From: an uncultured Pseudomonadales bacterium
Lineage (GTDB): Bacteria; Pseudomonadota; Gammaproteobacteria; Pseudomonadales; Azotimanducaceae
Length of the DNA stretch: 64,000 bases
Assembly: GCA_937921865.1 (NCBI GenBank)
Contig: CAKZWF010000045.1
Location: 1 to 64,000, forward strand
Direction: 5' to 3'
This document shows positions 28,131-38,421 of the stretch, piece after piece (the first letter of the stretch is position 1; each line of letters opens with the position of its first letter). The position numbers and the translations under genes were made by a program. Under the pieces are notes generated by a model that saw only the letters and a program-made list of their open reading frames with translations, had not been told where the DNA came from and did not search any database.

Positions 28131-28273
28131 CTCAGGTGTACCGGTTGCAACGAACGTTAAGCGACAGGGTTCTGTTCATAAGTTCTAATTCGACGCTCTT
28201 TAGCTCCGGCGGTTCGACCGAAATCAGGTTCTTTTAAAACACGCTGTCTTCCGGAACATGCCGGGCAGTCAAA

Positions 28274-29128
28274 CTAGCGCCTTTCGAGTTCTGCCCTCAG
28301 CTTTGCAAGAACGGGGGTCGTGTCAGGCGTTTTGCCGCGCCAGAGGAAAAACGCAGCAGCCGCCTGCTCTACCAGCATACCCAGGCCATCCAGTGTGGCG
28401 ATCGCACCCTGATCACGGGCCCAACGACAGAACGCCGCTTGCGCACCATAGCTCATGTCATAACAGAAGGCGCCGTTCACCACCGCGCCGGGGACTTCCA
28501 GAACAGCATTCTGGAGACCGGCCGAGGTGCCATTAATCACCAGATCAAAGCTGCCGTGCAGTTCCTCAACCGCGACAGCTGAAACGGTCAGATCCGGGTA
28601 CCTGCCCGCCAATTCCTCAGCCAGCCTGATAGCCGTGGCCTGGGTGCGGTTGGTAATGATCACAGACCCGGGCTGTTGCTGCGCCAGCGGCCCCAACACA
28701 CCGCGCACCGCACCTCCGGCACCGAGCACCAGGATGTTCATTCCCGCCAGACCTGATGGCTCAAAGCCCCGACGCAGATCGGCCAGCAGACCCACTCCAT
28801 CGGTATTGCAGCCCCGAAATCTGCCCGCTGCCAGCGGTACGATCGTGTTCACCGCGCTGGCGAATGCGGCAGCCTCATCAAGCTCATTCACCCACTGTGC
28901 CGCAGCGCCCTTAAAAGGCAGGGTCACATTGGCACCCGAGCCTCCACCGGCAAAAAATTTCTCGACCGCAGCCGGGAAGCCGTCAGGCGGGGCCAGCAGT
29001 CGACCATAACTCAGGCGCTCTCCGGTCTGCGCTGCAAAATGAGCGTGAATCTGCGGCGACAGAGAATGAGCGACAGGATTACCGATCACCACATAGTCAT
29101 CAGGCGCGTTTGAGTCTGAACTTGTCAT
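28274..29128 (-). CDS. aroE: Shikimate dehydrogenase (NADP+)
   Basis: 284-residue enzyme reducing 3-dehydroshikimate to shikimate in aromatic amino acid synthesis. Substrate site: SLSPQIH near the N-terminus, ANVTLPFKGAA (catalytic Lys) and GCNTDG (Asp). Cofactor site: VLGAGGAVRGVLG and NRTQAT, the Arg indicating NADP. It follows tsaC by 27 bp; the tsaC-aroE pairing is common in gammaproteobacteria. Confidence 0.95.
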   Translation of the reverse strand: MTSSDSNAPDDYVVIGNPVAHSLSPQIHAHFAAQTGERLSYGRLLAPPDGFPAAVEKFFAGGGSGANVTLPFKGAAAQWVNELDEAAAFASAVNTIVPLAAGRFRGCNTDGVGLLADLRRGFEPSGLAGMNILVLGAGGAVRGVLGPLAQQQPGSVIITNRTQATAIRLAEELAGRYPDLTVSAVAVEELHGSFDLVINGTSAGLQNAVLEVPGAVVNGAFCYDMSYGAQAAFCRWARDQGAIATLDGLGMLVEQAAAAFFLWRGKTPDTTPVLAKLRAELERR

Positions 29129-29155
29129 GCTGGTGTTGCGCTGTCCGTGCGGATA

Positions 29156-29752
29156 TCAGCCGGCACGATGAATTTGACCCTGAAGGTCGCGGATTTCACT
29201 GGGACCCGTCCGGGTGAGCGTTGCGCCGGGCAGGAAATACGCGACAGCAGGCTCTCGGCTGGCAAATCTGGCAGCCTGGAAGCCGTTACGCGCGGCCCGA
29301 TGACCGGCGTAATTGGCTGACGTGGAGACCAGTGGCCCGCCAAAAGCCCGGGACAAAGCTCTGGACTGTTCATGACCAGGAACCCGCACTGCGACATTCG
29401 GCCGTCCGCCCGTTATCCAGTGCGGAAATCGTTGGCTGGGTAAAAGCCAGGTTACTGCGCCGGGCCAGCTCGCAGAGACCGCTTGCTGCTGAGCATCGCT
29501 GAGTGTCACAAGTTCAGGCTGAAAAGCTTCCGGTTGCGCGCCAATGACGATCAGACCTTTTTCCGGCTGGCGGTTTTTCAACGCCAGCAGTCGCCCAACC
29601 GCAGATTTTGAAAACGGATCGCAGGCCAGTCCCCACACCCCTTCAGTGGCGTGCAGGACAATGCCTCCCGCCCGCAGACTGCGAACCGCCAGCTGCAGCT
29701 GCCAGGCACCCGGCATCAGGTCTTCGCTGATGAAATCCGCAGCGCTGGTCAT
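29156..29752 (-). CDS. tsaC: Threonylcarbamoyl-AMP synthase TsaC (YrdC)
   Basis: About 198 residues of the YrdC family, which makes threonylcarbamoyl-AMP for t6A37 tRNA modification. Motifs: HATEGVWGLACDP (usual PTE.V.GLGCD pattern), LKNRQPEKGLIVI with the KxR..KGL signature, VAVRVPGH and VSTSANYAG. Start chosen at ATG 29752, 7 bp past the purE stop; AGGAG lies 13 nt upstream inside purE. A later ATG (29716) is possible. Confidence 0.92.
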   Translation of the reverse strand: MTSAADFISEDLMPGAWQLQLAVRSLRAGGIVLHATEGVWGLACDPFSKSAVGRLLALKNRQPEKGLIVIGAQPEAFQPELVTLSDAQQQAVSASWPGAVTWLLPSQRFPHWITGGRPNVAVRVPGHEQSRALSRAFGGPLVSTSANYAGHRAARNGFQAARFASREPAVAYFLPGATLTRTGPSEIRDLQGQIHRAG

Positions 29753-29759
29753 CGGACCA

Positions 29760-30254
29760 TCAGAGCTCCTGTTGCAGCGCGTCGTTCTGCAGCCGGATAT
29801 TTTCTCTGTTCGCCTCGCGCTCATCAGTCAGTCGCGCTGTCAGCTCCGGTTGGGCGATCGCCATCATCTGCACTGCCAGATAGCCGGCATTCTTAGCGCC
29901 CGCTTTGCCGACCGCAACTGTCGCCACCGGAATACCGCCCGGCATCTGCACCGTTGAAAGCAGTGCATCGAAACCGACCAGCGGACCGCTGTCGATCGGA
30001 ACCCCGATCACCGGCCGAACGGTATGCGCAGCTACCGCACCAGCAAGGTGCGCGGCCATGCCGGCGGCGCAGATAAATACCGCGCAATCCCGCGACACCG
30101 CATCCGCAACATATTCTGCGGTAGCCGCAGGCGTACGATGGGCTGAAGAGACTCTCACTTCAAAGCCCACCCCCAGGGTGGTCAGGACTTCTGTTGTTGC
30201 CTGCATCACCGGCCAGTCATTTTTGGAACCCATCAGGATGGCGACAAAACTCAT
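29760..30254 (-). CDS. purE: N5-carboxyaminoimidazole ribonucleotide mutase
   Basis: 164-residue class I PurE, which rearranges N5-CAIR to CAIR in purine synthesis. MGSKNDWPVM is the phosphate-binding loop (Asn where Ser is usual) and VSSAHRTP carries the catalytic His. Its partner purK is not adjacent; instead purE overlaps the end of dprA by 4 bp and is followed by tsaC. The purine gene has been inserted in an otherwise dprA-tsaC-aroE series. Confidence 0.94.
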   Translation of the reverse strand: MSFVAILMGSKNDWPVMQATTEVLTTLGVGFEVRVSSAHRTPAATAEYVADAVSRDCAVFICAAGMAAHLAGAVAAHTVRPVIGVPIDSGPLVGFDALLSTVQMPGGIPVATVAVGKAGAKNAGYLAVQMMAIAQPELTARLTDEREANRENIRLQNDALQQEL

Positions 30255-31357
30255 GGTCTGTCTCTGCTGCTGTTATTGAAAGGTCGCCGAATATACCCGC
30301 CGCGGGTTCGAGCGACAAATCCCTTGATCTCCAGCTCCGCCAGCAACACTGACACTCTGGCCGCAGATTCACCGCAGCTCAGGCAAAGTTCGTCCAGCGT
30401 GGTTGTAACCTCTCGAAGCGCCGCAAGCAGCGTCTGGGCAGCCTCAGACAGCTCCAACTCGGATGACGACGCTGCGCTGATACCTGGCCGGGGGGTGGCA
30501 GCCGCGGGTTTCGACCAGACGCCCTGGGTCTCGAGCGCGTCGAAAACGTCCTGCGCACATTCCACGACCCCGGCTCCCTGTTTCAACAACCAGTTGACGC
30601 CTTGGCTGTTCGGCAGGGAGATCGCGCCGGGCACAGCGAGGACCTCCCGCCCCTGTTCCAGAGCCAGCCTGGCGGTGATCAGCGAACCGCTTCGCTGTCC
30701 CGCCTCAATCACCACAATTACGTCAGCAAGACCGCTGATGATCCGGGTGCGTTCGGGAAAGTGATGAGGCCGGGCACGCATCGAAATCGGATATTCACTT
30801 ATCAGAAGTCCGCCGCAGCGGACTATGGCTTCTGCTACCGGGATATTGGTAACGGGTTGCACAAAGCCCAGGCCACTGCCAAGCACTGCAATGGTCTGAC
30901 CACCGGCATCGGGCTCGAGCGCCGCGCTCAGAGCGCCTTCGTGCGCGGCGCTGTCGATGCCCAGCGCAAGCCCGCTGACCACCTGGACTCCAGAGCTGGC
31001 AAGGGTGCGGGCCAGCGTGCGTGCGGTTTCCAGGCCCAGTCGGCTGGCACGCCTGGCACCCACAATCGCAACCGCAGGACCCGCCAGGCACGCCGGGTTG
31101 CCTCGCTGGAACGTCAGTAAAGGCGGGTCCGGAATACCTGCAAGACGCTGCGGGAAACCGGGTTCTCCGGAAGCGCACAACGCAATTTCCAGCTCACTGC
31201 AGGCCCTGCGCAAATCAGCAATCCGACCTCGCCAGAGACGCGATCGGCTGCGCAATGATGCCATCGCGCCAGAGTGTTCGTTAACAAGCTGACTTACGCG
31301 ATTTCGAGTCAGCGTTTCTAACAGAATTGCCAACGCGGCAGCGTTGTCTGAAACCAC
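30251..31357 (-). CDS. dprA: DNA-processing protein DprA (Smf)
   Basis: 368-residue protein that loads RecA onto incoming single-stranded DNA during transformation. N-terminal SAM-like region, Rossmann-like core (IVGARRASRLGLETA, SGLALGIDSAAHEGAL, RTRIISGLADVIVVIEA, SGSLITA) and a C-terminal winged helix (about 295-355) that ends in a basic tail. The start is GTG at 31357. It follows the LysM gene by 92 bp that contain a strong hairpin. Confidence 0.94.
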   Translation of the reverse strand: MVSDNAAALAILLETLTRNRVSQLVNEHSGAMASLRSRSRLWRGRIADLRRACSELEIALCASGEPGFPQRLAGIPDPPLLTFQRGNPACLAGPAVAIVGARRASRLGLETARTLARTLASSGVQVVSGLALGIDSAAHEGALSAALEPDAGGQTIAVLGSGLGFVQPVTNIPVAEAIVRCGGLLISEYPISMRARPHHFPERTRIISGLADVIVVIEAGQRSGSLITARLALEQGREVLAVPGAISLPNSQGVNWLLKQGAGVVECAQDVFDALETQGVWSKPAAATPRPGISAASSSELELSEAAQTLLAALREVTTTLDELCLSCGESAARVSVLLAELEIKGFVARTRGGYIRRPFNNSSRDRP

Positions 31358-31402
31358 CAGGACCTGCCAATAAAAGGTCCATGATAAAAAGGAGAGGATT
31401 CA

Positions 31403-31423
31403 GCGCGACCGCAATGGTCGCGC
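31403..31423 (-). terminator. Strong hairpin between tsaP and dprA
   Basis: Perfect 8-bp GC-rich inverted repeat, GCGCGACC and GGTCGCGC, with a 5-nt loop, located just after the tsaP stop on the minus strand. A T-rich run follows only about 13 nt later, so as an intrinsic terminator it is imperfect; it may act as a partial terminator or an mRNA 3' stabiliser. Confidence 0.45.
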
Positions 31424-31449
31424 CGGAGGGTAGGCAATCGGCTAACCGA

Positions 31450-32538
31450 TCAGGGGTTTTTCACCAGATCAGTAACCGACAGCGGACGGTCAGCCATAAG
31501 CACCAGTCCGTACGACAGCTTTTCAAAGGTTCGGAAAACCATCATCAGGCCGGCACGTTCACTGGGTAGACGAATGGTTTCGTTGGCAATTCGATCGCGA
31601 GCCAGCGCACCGCGCTTGTAGATGGCCAGAACATTACCGGCGTCCATACCTTCTCGTTCGCCCCGGTTGATCACGATCACGTCGAACTGACCAACCTGAG
31701 TTACGCCGCCAAAGACGGAGATGATTTCACCCTCAACGTCGTCTTCAGGAGCGCTCGGAAAGAAGGTCGAATCAACCCGGCGTTCTTCCGTGGGCATTAC
31801 CCGGTCACCAATCTGAACTTCTTCCCGTGATGTAGACATGAACATCGTGGCGATGTCGTCTTCCTGAGCAACCGCTTGTCCGAGACCAATATAGGTAGCT
31901 TCCTGACCCAGCACTTCTTTGGTCGTGGGATCAACGTAGAGGGAACCTTCACGGACTATGTTGAAACTCTCAGAGTCAGGCAACACACCCCGGACATAGA
32001 GCCGATCTCCTGCGCCGAGAACCAGTCGTTCTCGTTCGCCCTGGATAACATAAGGTGTGGCATTGAGAACATTCGGTTCAACCACCCGGTTCTGCACCAG
32101 GAAACTTTGAATCGCATCCAGCCGAATTGCCGGAATTGCAGACTCAAGGGGTTCTGAGCGGATCTGGGCTTTCAGACTCGTAGTGCCGGAGGCGCCCTGC
32201 GGACTCAGTTTGACGGTACGGCCATTATCGCCCCGTTCCATCACCAGTTGCGGTCGACCATCAATCCAGACCAGGGCGATGGTGTCACCGGGGTAGATCA
32301 GATGAGGGTTATTGATCTGCGGATTGATCCGCCAGATCTCCGGCCACAACCAGGGCCGCTCGAGAAATTTACCCGAGATATCCCAAAGCGTATCGCCGTC
32401 GACGACGGTGTAGACCTCCGGATGGTCTGCTCTCAGATATTGCGAGATATCGTCGGTTGCTGTCCATGCGGACGCAGCCACCCATGCAAACAACCCCAGC
32501 AGCAGGGTCTGGCAAATGGTGCGCGATTTCCTCATCAT
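31450..32538 (-). CDS. tsaP: LysM peptidoglycan-binding protein, TsaP-like
   Basis: 362-residue exported protein: signal peptide (1-25), LysM domain (about 40-90; YTVVDGDTLWDISGKFLERPW) and a C-terminal region with FlgT-like character. It matches by domain order and position (next to dprA and divergent from def) the Pseudomonas PA0020/TsaP protein, which anchors the type IV pilus secretin to peptidoglycan. No pilus genes are in the window. ATG 32538 follows AAAGGA by 5-6 nt; 37 upstream codons in frame are rejected. Confidence 0.82.
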   Translation of the reverse strand: MMRKSRTICQTLLLGLFAWVAASAWTATDDISQYLRADHPEVYTVVDGDTLWDISGKFLERPWLWPEIWRINPQINNPHLIYPGDTIALVWIDGRPQLVMERGDNGRTVKLSPQGASGTTSLKAQIRSEPLESAIPAIRLDAIQSFLVQNRVVEPNVLNATPYVIQGERERLVLGAGDRLYVRGVLPDSESFNIVREGSLYVDPTTKEVLGQEATYIGLGQAVAQEDDIATMFMSTSREEVQIGDRVMPTEERRVDSTFFPSAPEDDVEGEIISVFGGVTQVGQFDVIVINRGEREGMDAGNVLAIYKRGALARDRIANETIRLPSERAGLMMVFRTFEKLSYGLVLMADRPLSVTDLVKNP

Positions 32539-32766
32539 CCAATTCCTTTTAGCGACTGCCTGTTTAGCATTTGCCCGGTTACCATCCGCCGGCAAAGGCT
32601 TGCTGGTAACGCCGGGTTGGCCAGCGACGGTCCCTAAGACCACTACCACCAGCGTTTAGATCCGCTATCATGCGCGAAAAACTTTATAGACTTCACAATC
32701 TTAGCAGCCTGAATTACACCAATACTAGAGATACATCACATCGCCCGCACAGGGCTTGAAACACCT

Positions 32767-33270
32767 ATGGCATTGTTGGAAATACTCGAATTCCCCGACC
32801 CAAGGCTGCGCACCAAAGCGAAGCCCGTGGTTCGCGTGGACGACTCAGTGCGCAAGTTGGTTGCCAACATGTTTGAAACAATGTACGACGCACCCGGTAT
32901 TGGCCTGGCTGCCACGCAAGTAAACGTTCATCAACGCATCATCGTCGTGGACGTCTCAGAAAACCGGGATGAGCCGCACGCTTTCATCAATCCTGAGCTG
33001 ACACTGTCCGGTGAAGTCTTGGAAACAGAAGAGGGCTGTCTGTCAGTGCCCGGATTTTATGAGCCCGTCACCCGGCACGAGTTTGCCCGGGTAAGCGCAT
33101 TGAACGAGCGCGGCGAGTCGGTAGAACTGGATCTCGAAGGTCTTCTCGCCGTCTGTGTACAGCATGAATGTGATCATCTCGAAGGTAAGTTGTTTGTCGA
33201 TTACCTGTCTAGCTTGAAGCGCACACGAATTCGTCGCAAGTTGGAAAAAGCCCACCGCGTTCGCGTCTGA
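32767..33270 (+). CDS. def: Peptide deformylase
   Basis: 167-residue metalloprotease removing the formyl group from new proteins. Motif I GIGLAATQ (44-51), motif [10 protein letters not shown] (metal ligand C91), motif [12 protein letters not shown] (H133, E134, H137). First gene of a def-fmt-rsmB-trkA-trkH series. About 230 bp separate it from the divergent tsaP start. Confidence 0.96.
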   Translation: MALLEILEFPDPRLRTKAKPVVRVDDSVRKLVANMFETMYDAPGIGLAATQVNVHQRIIVVDVSENRDEPHAFINPELTLSGEVLETEEGCLSVPGFYEPVTRHEFARVSALNERGESVELDLEGLLAVCVQHECDHLEGKLFVDYLSSLKRTRIRRKLEKAHRVRV

Positions 33271-33290
33271 ACCGGACCAGGGCAGCACTC

Positions 33291-34241
33291 ATGCTTCGGA
33301 ATTCTCCTCTTCGGCTCGGCTTTGCCGGCACCCCTGATTTTGCGGCCAGCATTCTGCAGCACCTGATCGAACAGGGCTTTCCGCCCGAAGTGGTTTTTAC
33401 TCAACCAGACCGCCCTACAGGTCGCGGCCGCAAAATCGGGGTGAGTGCGGTCAAACGCCTGGCCCTGGAAGCCAACCTGCCACTGCGTCAGCCCGCGAGC
33501 CTGAAGAACGAGTCAATCGATGCCGATCTGGACGCACTGATTGTTGCCGCTTACGGTCTGCTGTTACCCCCTCACATCCTTCAGGCTCCCCGGTTCGGCT
33601 GCATCAACGTACACGCTTCGTTGTTACCAAGGTGGCGGGGTGCTGCACCCATTGAACGTGCCATCATGGCCGGCGATCGGGTAACCGGAGTTACCATCAT
33701 GCAGATGGATGAGGGGCTGGATACCGGACCCACGTTCAATCGCCTCGAAACAGCAATCGAGGCTCCGATGACCGGTTTGGAACTGGAACACATCCTCGCA
33801 GATCTTGGGGCGCGCGCTCTGATTGATTGCCTGAACCGACTTGGCACAGTGACGCCCGAGCCACAGCAGGGGCAGGCAACTTATGCAAAAAAATTGACTT
33901 CGGCCGACAGCGTGATCGATTGGCGCCAGTCTGCTGTAACAATAGTCAACCAGGTGCGCGCACTTGCGGGGCGCATGCCCGCTTCCGCAGCGAGCGCAGA
34001 CGTGAGAATCCGTATTCTGAAAGCTCAGGCAGTGTCCGCATCGCAGGGCCAGTCACCCGGAAAAATTCTCAGCGCCGACAAACAGGGCATTGTCATCGCC
34101 TGTGGCGACGGAGCAGTGCGAATCACCCGCCTGCAACTCAATCGAGGCAAAGGCACCGCCATGGACGCGGCGGCCGCAATCAATGGCTACGCAGATCTTT
34201 TCTCACCCGGGCTGACTTTCGATGAATGCCCCAGCCAATGA
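33291..34241 (+). CDS. fmt: Methionyl-tRNA formyltransferase
   Basis: 316 residues; formylates the initiator Met-tRNA. FAGTPDFAA near the N-terminus, the formyl-folate site VHASLLPRWRGAAPIERAI and the catalytic Asp in MDEGLDTGP, then the C-terminal OB-like tRNA-binding domain. Follows def by 20 bp and overlaps rsmB by 20 bp, so translation is probably coupled. Confidence 0.96.
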   Translation: MLRNSPLRLGFAGTPDFAASILQHLIEQGFPPEVVFTQPDRPTGRGRKIGVSAVKRLALEANLPLRQPASLKNESIDADLDALIVAAYGLLLPPHILQAPRFGCINVHASLLPRWRGAAPIERAIMAGDRVTGVTIMQMDEGLDTGPTFNRLETAIEAPMTGLELEHILADLGARALIDCLNRLGTVTPEPQQGQATYAKKLTSADSVIDWRQSAVTIVNQVRALAGRMPASAASADVRIRILKAQAVSASQGQSPGKILSADKQGIVIACGDGAVRITRLQLNRGKGTAMDAAAAINGYADLFSPGLTFDECPSQ

Positions 34242-35559
34242 TCGCGCCAGAGCGGCCCGTCACCTGGTGCGCATCATTGTTGATGGGAAGACTACCGACC
34301 AAACATTCGGCCTGGATCCCGTCAAGCAGCCCAGCCCGCTGTGTCAGGAGCTGGTTTTCGGTACCCTGCGCTATTATTTCTCGCTCAACGAGGCCGTCGA
34401 GAAACGCCTGAGCAAAGCTCTCAGGAGTAAAGATCTCGACTTGAGACTCCTGATGTTAGTGGGCGCTTACCAACTCCGGTACACGAGAATACCGGATCAT
34501 GCCGCAATTAACGAAACAGTGAACGCCTGTCGTCCGTTGCGAAAACCGTGGGCGCGTTCTCTTGTCAATGCGGTGCTGCGCAGTATTGCCCAGGACGTTG
34601 ATGACGAAAAAACCGAATGTTCGTTCGAATTACCCGATTGGATATCAGGTCGCATCAACTCAGCCTACCCGGCGGTCGCTGCTGACGTCATGAACGGGCT
34701 GTTGGGTCGTGCGCCGATGTCGTTACGGGTGAACGTGTCCCGCACGCCGCCGGCCGAATATAAAGCCCGACTGGATGAGCAAAACCTCTCCTGGCAGGCG
34801 GGTCTGGTGCCAGAACATATCGTGCTGAACACACCGGTTCCCGCAGCTCAGCTGCCTGGTTATGCACAGGGACAGGTGAGTATTCAGGATGGCGGCGCAA
34901 TCCTCGCCTCAGGTCTGCTGGATCCGGAGCGCAAACTCGCGCAGCAGTCCAATTGCCGGATCCTGGACGCCTGCGCAGCACCAGGCGGCAAACTCTTTCA
35001 CCTCGCCGAAAGCGTTGCACCCGCTGAACTGGTTGCGCTTGAAATCAACTCTCGTAGGCTCGAGCATCTGTGCTCGGAGGCAGCCCGCCTTGGTTTCGAT
35101 TCGATCAGAACCTTACAGGCAGATGCCACTGACACCAGCTGGTGGGACCAGCGGACATTCGACGCCATCCTGCTTGATGCACCCTGCAGCGGAGTCGGAA
35201 CATTACGACGCCACCCGGACATCAAACATCTGCGTAAAATTGACGATCTGGCCGACTATCAGCAGCTGCAGTTGAGTTTACTGCGCAATCTGTGGCGCAC
35301 CCTGGCTACCGAGGGTACCCTGCTGTACTGCACCTGCTCGTTGTTCCAAGAAGAAAACGATAACGTGGTCCAACAGTTCCTCAACGAAACCCATGATGCC
35401 CGCGCGCAGCTCATCAGCGCGCCGGTCGGCCAGCGCACCGAGCATGGCTGGCAGCTGCTGCCCCGTCCGGTGAATGATGCCAACCTCGCCGCCAGCGTAG
35501 ATGGCTTCTACTACGCCCGATTGCGCAAAATATCCGACAACCAAGAGCGGCCCGGATGA
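34222..35559 (+). CDS. rsmB: 16S rRNA (cytosine-967-C5)-methyltransferase
   Basis: 445 residues: N-terminal NusB-like RNA-binding domain (1-140) and a SUN-family methyltransferase. SAM loop [24 protein letters not shown] with a catalytic Cys, and [11 protein letters not shown] with the second Cys. Overlaps fmt upstream and trkA downstream (4 bp). Confidence 0.95.
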   Translation: MNAPANDRARAARHLVRIIVDGKTTDQTFGLDPVKQPSPLCQELVFGTLRYYFSLNEAVEKRLSKALRSKDLDLRLLMLVGAYQLRYTRIPDHAAINETVNACRPLRKPWARSLVNAVLRSIAQDVDDEKTECSFELPDWISGRINSAYPAVAADVMNGLLGRAPMSLRVNVSRTPPAEYKARLDEQNLSWQAGLVPEHIVLNTPVPAAQLPGYAQGQVSIQDGGAILASGLLDPERKLAQQSNCRILDACAAPGGKLFHLAESVAPAELVALEINSRRLEHLCSEAARLGFDSIRTLQADATDTSWWDQRTFDAILLDAPCSGVGTLRRHPDIKHLRKIDDLADYQQLQLSLLRNLWRTLATEGTLLYCTCSLFQEENDNVVQQFLNETHDARAQLISAPVGQRTEHGWQLLPRPVNDANLAASVDGFYYARLRKISDNQERPG

Positions 35560-36926
35560 AGATCCTGATTCTCGGCGCCGGAAAGGTCGGTGGCACGCTG
35601 GCTGAAAATCTCGCCAAAGAACAGTTCGACATCACTTTGGTCGATCAGGACGCGCGGGCGCTCGACGAACTCAGAGACAAGCTCGACATCCGCATCGTCC
35701 ATGGTCACGGCTCTCATCCAGACGTACTGCGCAGCGCTGGAGCCGATGACGCCGATATGCTGATTGCGGTGACCTCGAGCGATGAGGTCAACATGGTTGC
35801 CTGCCAGGTCTGCTATTCGCTGTTCCGAACTCCAACCAAAATCGCCCGGGTAAGATCCGGAAGCTATATGTCCCGGGGTTTTTTCAGCCAGGAACACATG
35901 CCAATCGATGTGCTGATCAATCCCGAGGCTGTGGTCACCGACCATATCAGGCACCTGTTGGAACACCCCGGCGCTCTCCAGGTTCTGGATTTCGCGGATG
36001 GCCGGGTTCAGCTGGTGGCGATGCGGGCTTTTTACGGTGGTCCACTGGTCGGCCAGGAGCTGAGCTTTCTGCGCAAACACATGCCCAACGTCGACACCCG
36101 GGTTGCAGCCGTTTTCCGTCGCGGCAGCGCGGTCATACCGACGGGTACCACCGTTATCGAAGCAGACGACGAAGTCTTCTTTATCGCCGCTTCGGAACAT
36201 ATCAATGCAGTAATGGCTGAGTTGCGCCGGGTAGAGCGACCGTTCAAACGGGTTTTCATCGCCGGCGGTGGCAACATCGGCACGGCGCTCGCGAAAGCCA
36301 TTGATCCGCATTTTTCAGTCAAGATCCTGGAAAAAAATCCGGCACGCTGTGAAGAGCTCGCAGAAGTACTGTCCAGCGCTGTTGTCCTTAATATAGACGC
36401 CACCGACCGGGAACTGTTGCTCGAGGAAAATATCGAACAGTGCGATGCCTTCTGCGCCGTCACCGACGACGATGAAGTCAATATCATGTCTTCGCTGCTG
36501 GCGAAGAAGCTTGGTGCCCGCCAGGTCATGACACTGATCAACAAGCCCGCTTACGTAGATCTGTTTCAGGACGGAGATATAGACATTGCGATATCACCAC
36601 AACAGGCAACCACCAGTTCACTGCTCACCCATGTCAGAAAAGCCGATGTGGTCCGGGTGCACAGCCTGCGTAGAGGTGCTGCTGAGGCAATTGAGGCTAT
36701 TGCCCACGGTGACAAGAAGAGCTCACGAGTGGTCGGCCGGGCAATCCAGGATATTGATCTGCCGACCGGCACTTCTATTGGCGCTATTGTCCGCGACGGT
36801 GAAGTGCTGATCGGGCATGACAACCTGGTGGTGGAATCGGACGACCATGTCATTTTGTTCTTAGTCGACAAACGTCAGGTGCCTGCTGTGGAACGTCTGT
36901 TCCAGGTTGGTCTGACTTTCTTCTAA
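35556..36926 (+). CDS. trkA: Trk potassium uptake regulatory protein TrkA
   Basis: 456-residue cytoplasmic NAD(H)-binding subunit of the Trk potassium channel. Two RCK repeats, each opening with a Rossmann glycine motif ([15 protein letters not shown] at 4-18; [15 protein letters not shown] at about 233-247), each followed by a TrkA-C domain. The trkH membrane subunit follows after 15 bp. Confidence 0.96.
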   Translation: MKILILGAGKVGGTLAENLAKEQFDITLVDQDARALDELRDKLDIRIVHGHGSHPDVLRSAGADDADMLIAVTSSDEVNMVACQVCYSLFRTPTKIARVRSGSYMSRGFFSQEHMPIDVLINPEAVVTDHIRHLLEHPGALQVLDFADGRVQLVAMRAFYGGPLVGQELSFLRKHMPNVDTRVAAVFRRGSAVIPTGTTVIEADDEVFFIAASEHINAVMAELRRVERPFKRVFIAGGGNIGTALAKAIDPHFSVKILEKNPARCEELAEVLSSAVVLNIDATDRELLLEENIEQCDAFCAVTDDDEVNIMSSLLAKKLGARQVMTLINKPAYVDLFQDGDIDIAISPQQATTSSLLTHVRKADVVRVHSLRRGAAEAIEAIAHGDKKSSRVVGRAIQDIDLPTGTSIGAIVRDGEVLIGHDNLVVESDDHVILFLVDKRQVPAVERLFQVGLTFF

Positions 36927-36941
36927 AGCGTAGATCAACCT

Positions 36942-38387
36942 ATGCACCTGTCGGTCATCCTGCGCATCACCGGAATCCTGGTTTCGTGTTTCAGCGTGAC
37001 GCTGGTCTTTCCGGTAATCGTTGCTCTGATCTATGAAGAACCAACGGTGGAAACCTTCGCCACCTCATTCGCGATAACGATGGCGACCGGGCTGATGCTG
37101 ACGCTTGCGAGCCGCGAAAAACGTGAACTGCGCAGCGGCGATGGTTTTCTGGTGACGGTGCTGTTCTACATCGGTCTGGGTCTTGCTGGCGCTCTGCCTA
37201 TCTGGCTGGAAACATCGGTAACCGTGTCTTTTACTGATGCCGTGTTTGAGTCCCTGTCAGCATTGACAACAACTGGCGCGACAGTTTTCACCGGCTTAGA
37301 CGCAATGCCCAAATCGATCCTCTTCTACCGCCAGTTTCTGCAATGGCTGGGCGGTATGGGAATCATTGTCCTGGCAGTCGCCATCCTGCCGATGCTCAGA
37401 ATTGGCGGAATGCAGTTGTACCGGGCGGAGACACCCGGGCCTGTGAAAGACAACAAGCTGCGACCACGAATCACCGAAACTGCCAAAGCACTGTGGTATC
37501 TCTATCTGGGTCTGACCATCGCCTGCGCGTTGTCTTACTACGTTGCAGGGATGAATGCGTTTGATGCTTTGTGCCACAGCTTCTCGACTGTCGCCATAGG
37601 CGGCTTTTCAACCCACGACGCCAGCATTGGCTACTTCCAAAGTGCAGCCATCGAAGCTGTAGCAATCTTTTTCATGATTTTTTCAGGGATTAACTTCGCG
37701 CTGCATTTCATGGCGTTGAACAGACGCAATCCACTGATGTATCTCAAAGACCCGGAAGTACGCGCTTATGGTTTTGCACTGACAGTTGTCGCGGCCGTGG
37801 TGGTCTGGGTACTGATATCGCACCCCGGAGCGTCAGACTCACCTGTCAGGGAAGGAATATTTCACGCCGTTTCGATAGCCACCACCACCGGCTATACAAC
37901 CACCAACTTCAGCGCCTGGCCATCGGTTGCACCAATAATCCTGATGTTTGCCGCTTTCGCTGGTGGCTGCGCTGGCTCCACCGCGGGTGGCATCAAAATC
38001 GTCAGGGTGGTGTTGATCTACAAGCAGGGTGCGCGCGAAATAAATCGTCTTATTCATCCCAACGGGGTATTTCGAATAAAGCTGGGGGATCAACGAGTCC
38101 CCGATCGCGTGATCGAAGCGGTGTGGGGATTCTTTTCGATGTATGTGATCGTATTCCTGTGCAGTGTCGCTTTCATGATGCTGATCTCTGAGATCGACTT
38201 CATAACCGCTTTCTCCGCCGTGGGTGCAAGCCTCAACAACCTAGGCCCCGGCCTGGGAGAGGTCGCGGAGAACTATGGTGGGTTACCGGATCCCGATAAA
38301 TGGCTGCTGATGATCGTGATGCTGCTCGGTCGCCTCGAAATCTTCACGTTGCTGGTTCTCATCACTCCTGCATTCTGGCGCCGTTGA
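36942..38387 (+). CDS. trkH: Trk potassium uptake protein TrkH
   Basis: 481-residue membrane channel subunit with four pore repeats; selectivity loops include ALTTTGATVF, TVAIGGFSTHD, ATTTGYTTTN and GASLNNLGPG. It works with the TrkA gene immediately upstream. The 3' end is convergent with the LpxL-like gene, with a 34 bp gap and no clear terminator. Confidence 0.95.
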   Translation: MHLSVILRITGILVSCFSVTLVFPVIVALIYEEPTVETFATSFAITMATGLMLTLASREKRELRSGDGFLVTVLFYIGLGLAGALPIWLETSVTVSFTDAVFESLSALTTTGATVFTGLDAMPKSILFYRQFLQWLGGMGIIVLAVAILPMLRIGGMQLYRAETPGPVKDNKLRPRITETAKALWYLYLGLTIACALSYYVAGMNAFDALCHSFSTVAIGGFSTHDASIGYFQSAAIEAVAIFFMIFSGINFALHFMALNRRNPLMYLKDPEVRAYGFALTVVAAVVVWVLISHPGASDSPVREGIFHAVSIATTTGYTTTNFSAWPSVAPIILMFAAFAGGCAGSTAGGIKIVRVVLIYKQGAREINRLIHPNGVFRIKLGDQRVPDRVIEAVWGFFSMYVIVFLCSVAFMMLISEIDFITAFSAVGASLNNLGPGLGEVAENYGGLPDPDKWLLMIVMLLGRLEIFTLLVLITPAFWRR

Positions 38388-38421
38388 AAGAAGTTTACGG
38401 ACGCTCTATTCAGGTACCGTT

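Noticed and set aside
31403-31423. Full-confidence terminator for tsaP
   Set aside because: The stem is strong but the T-rich tract is displaced by about 13 nt, so it is listed only at moderate confidence.
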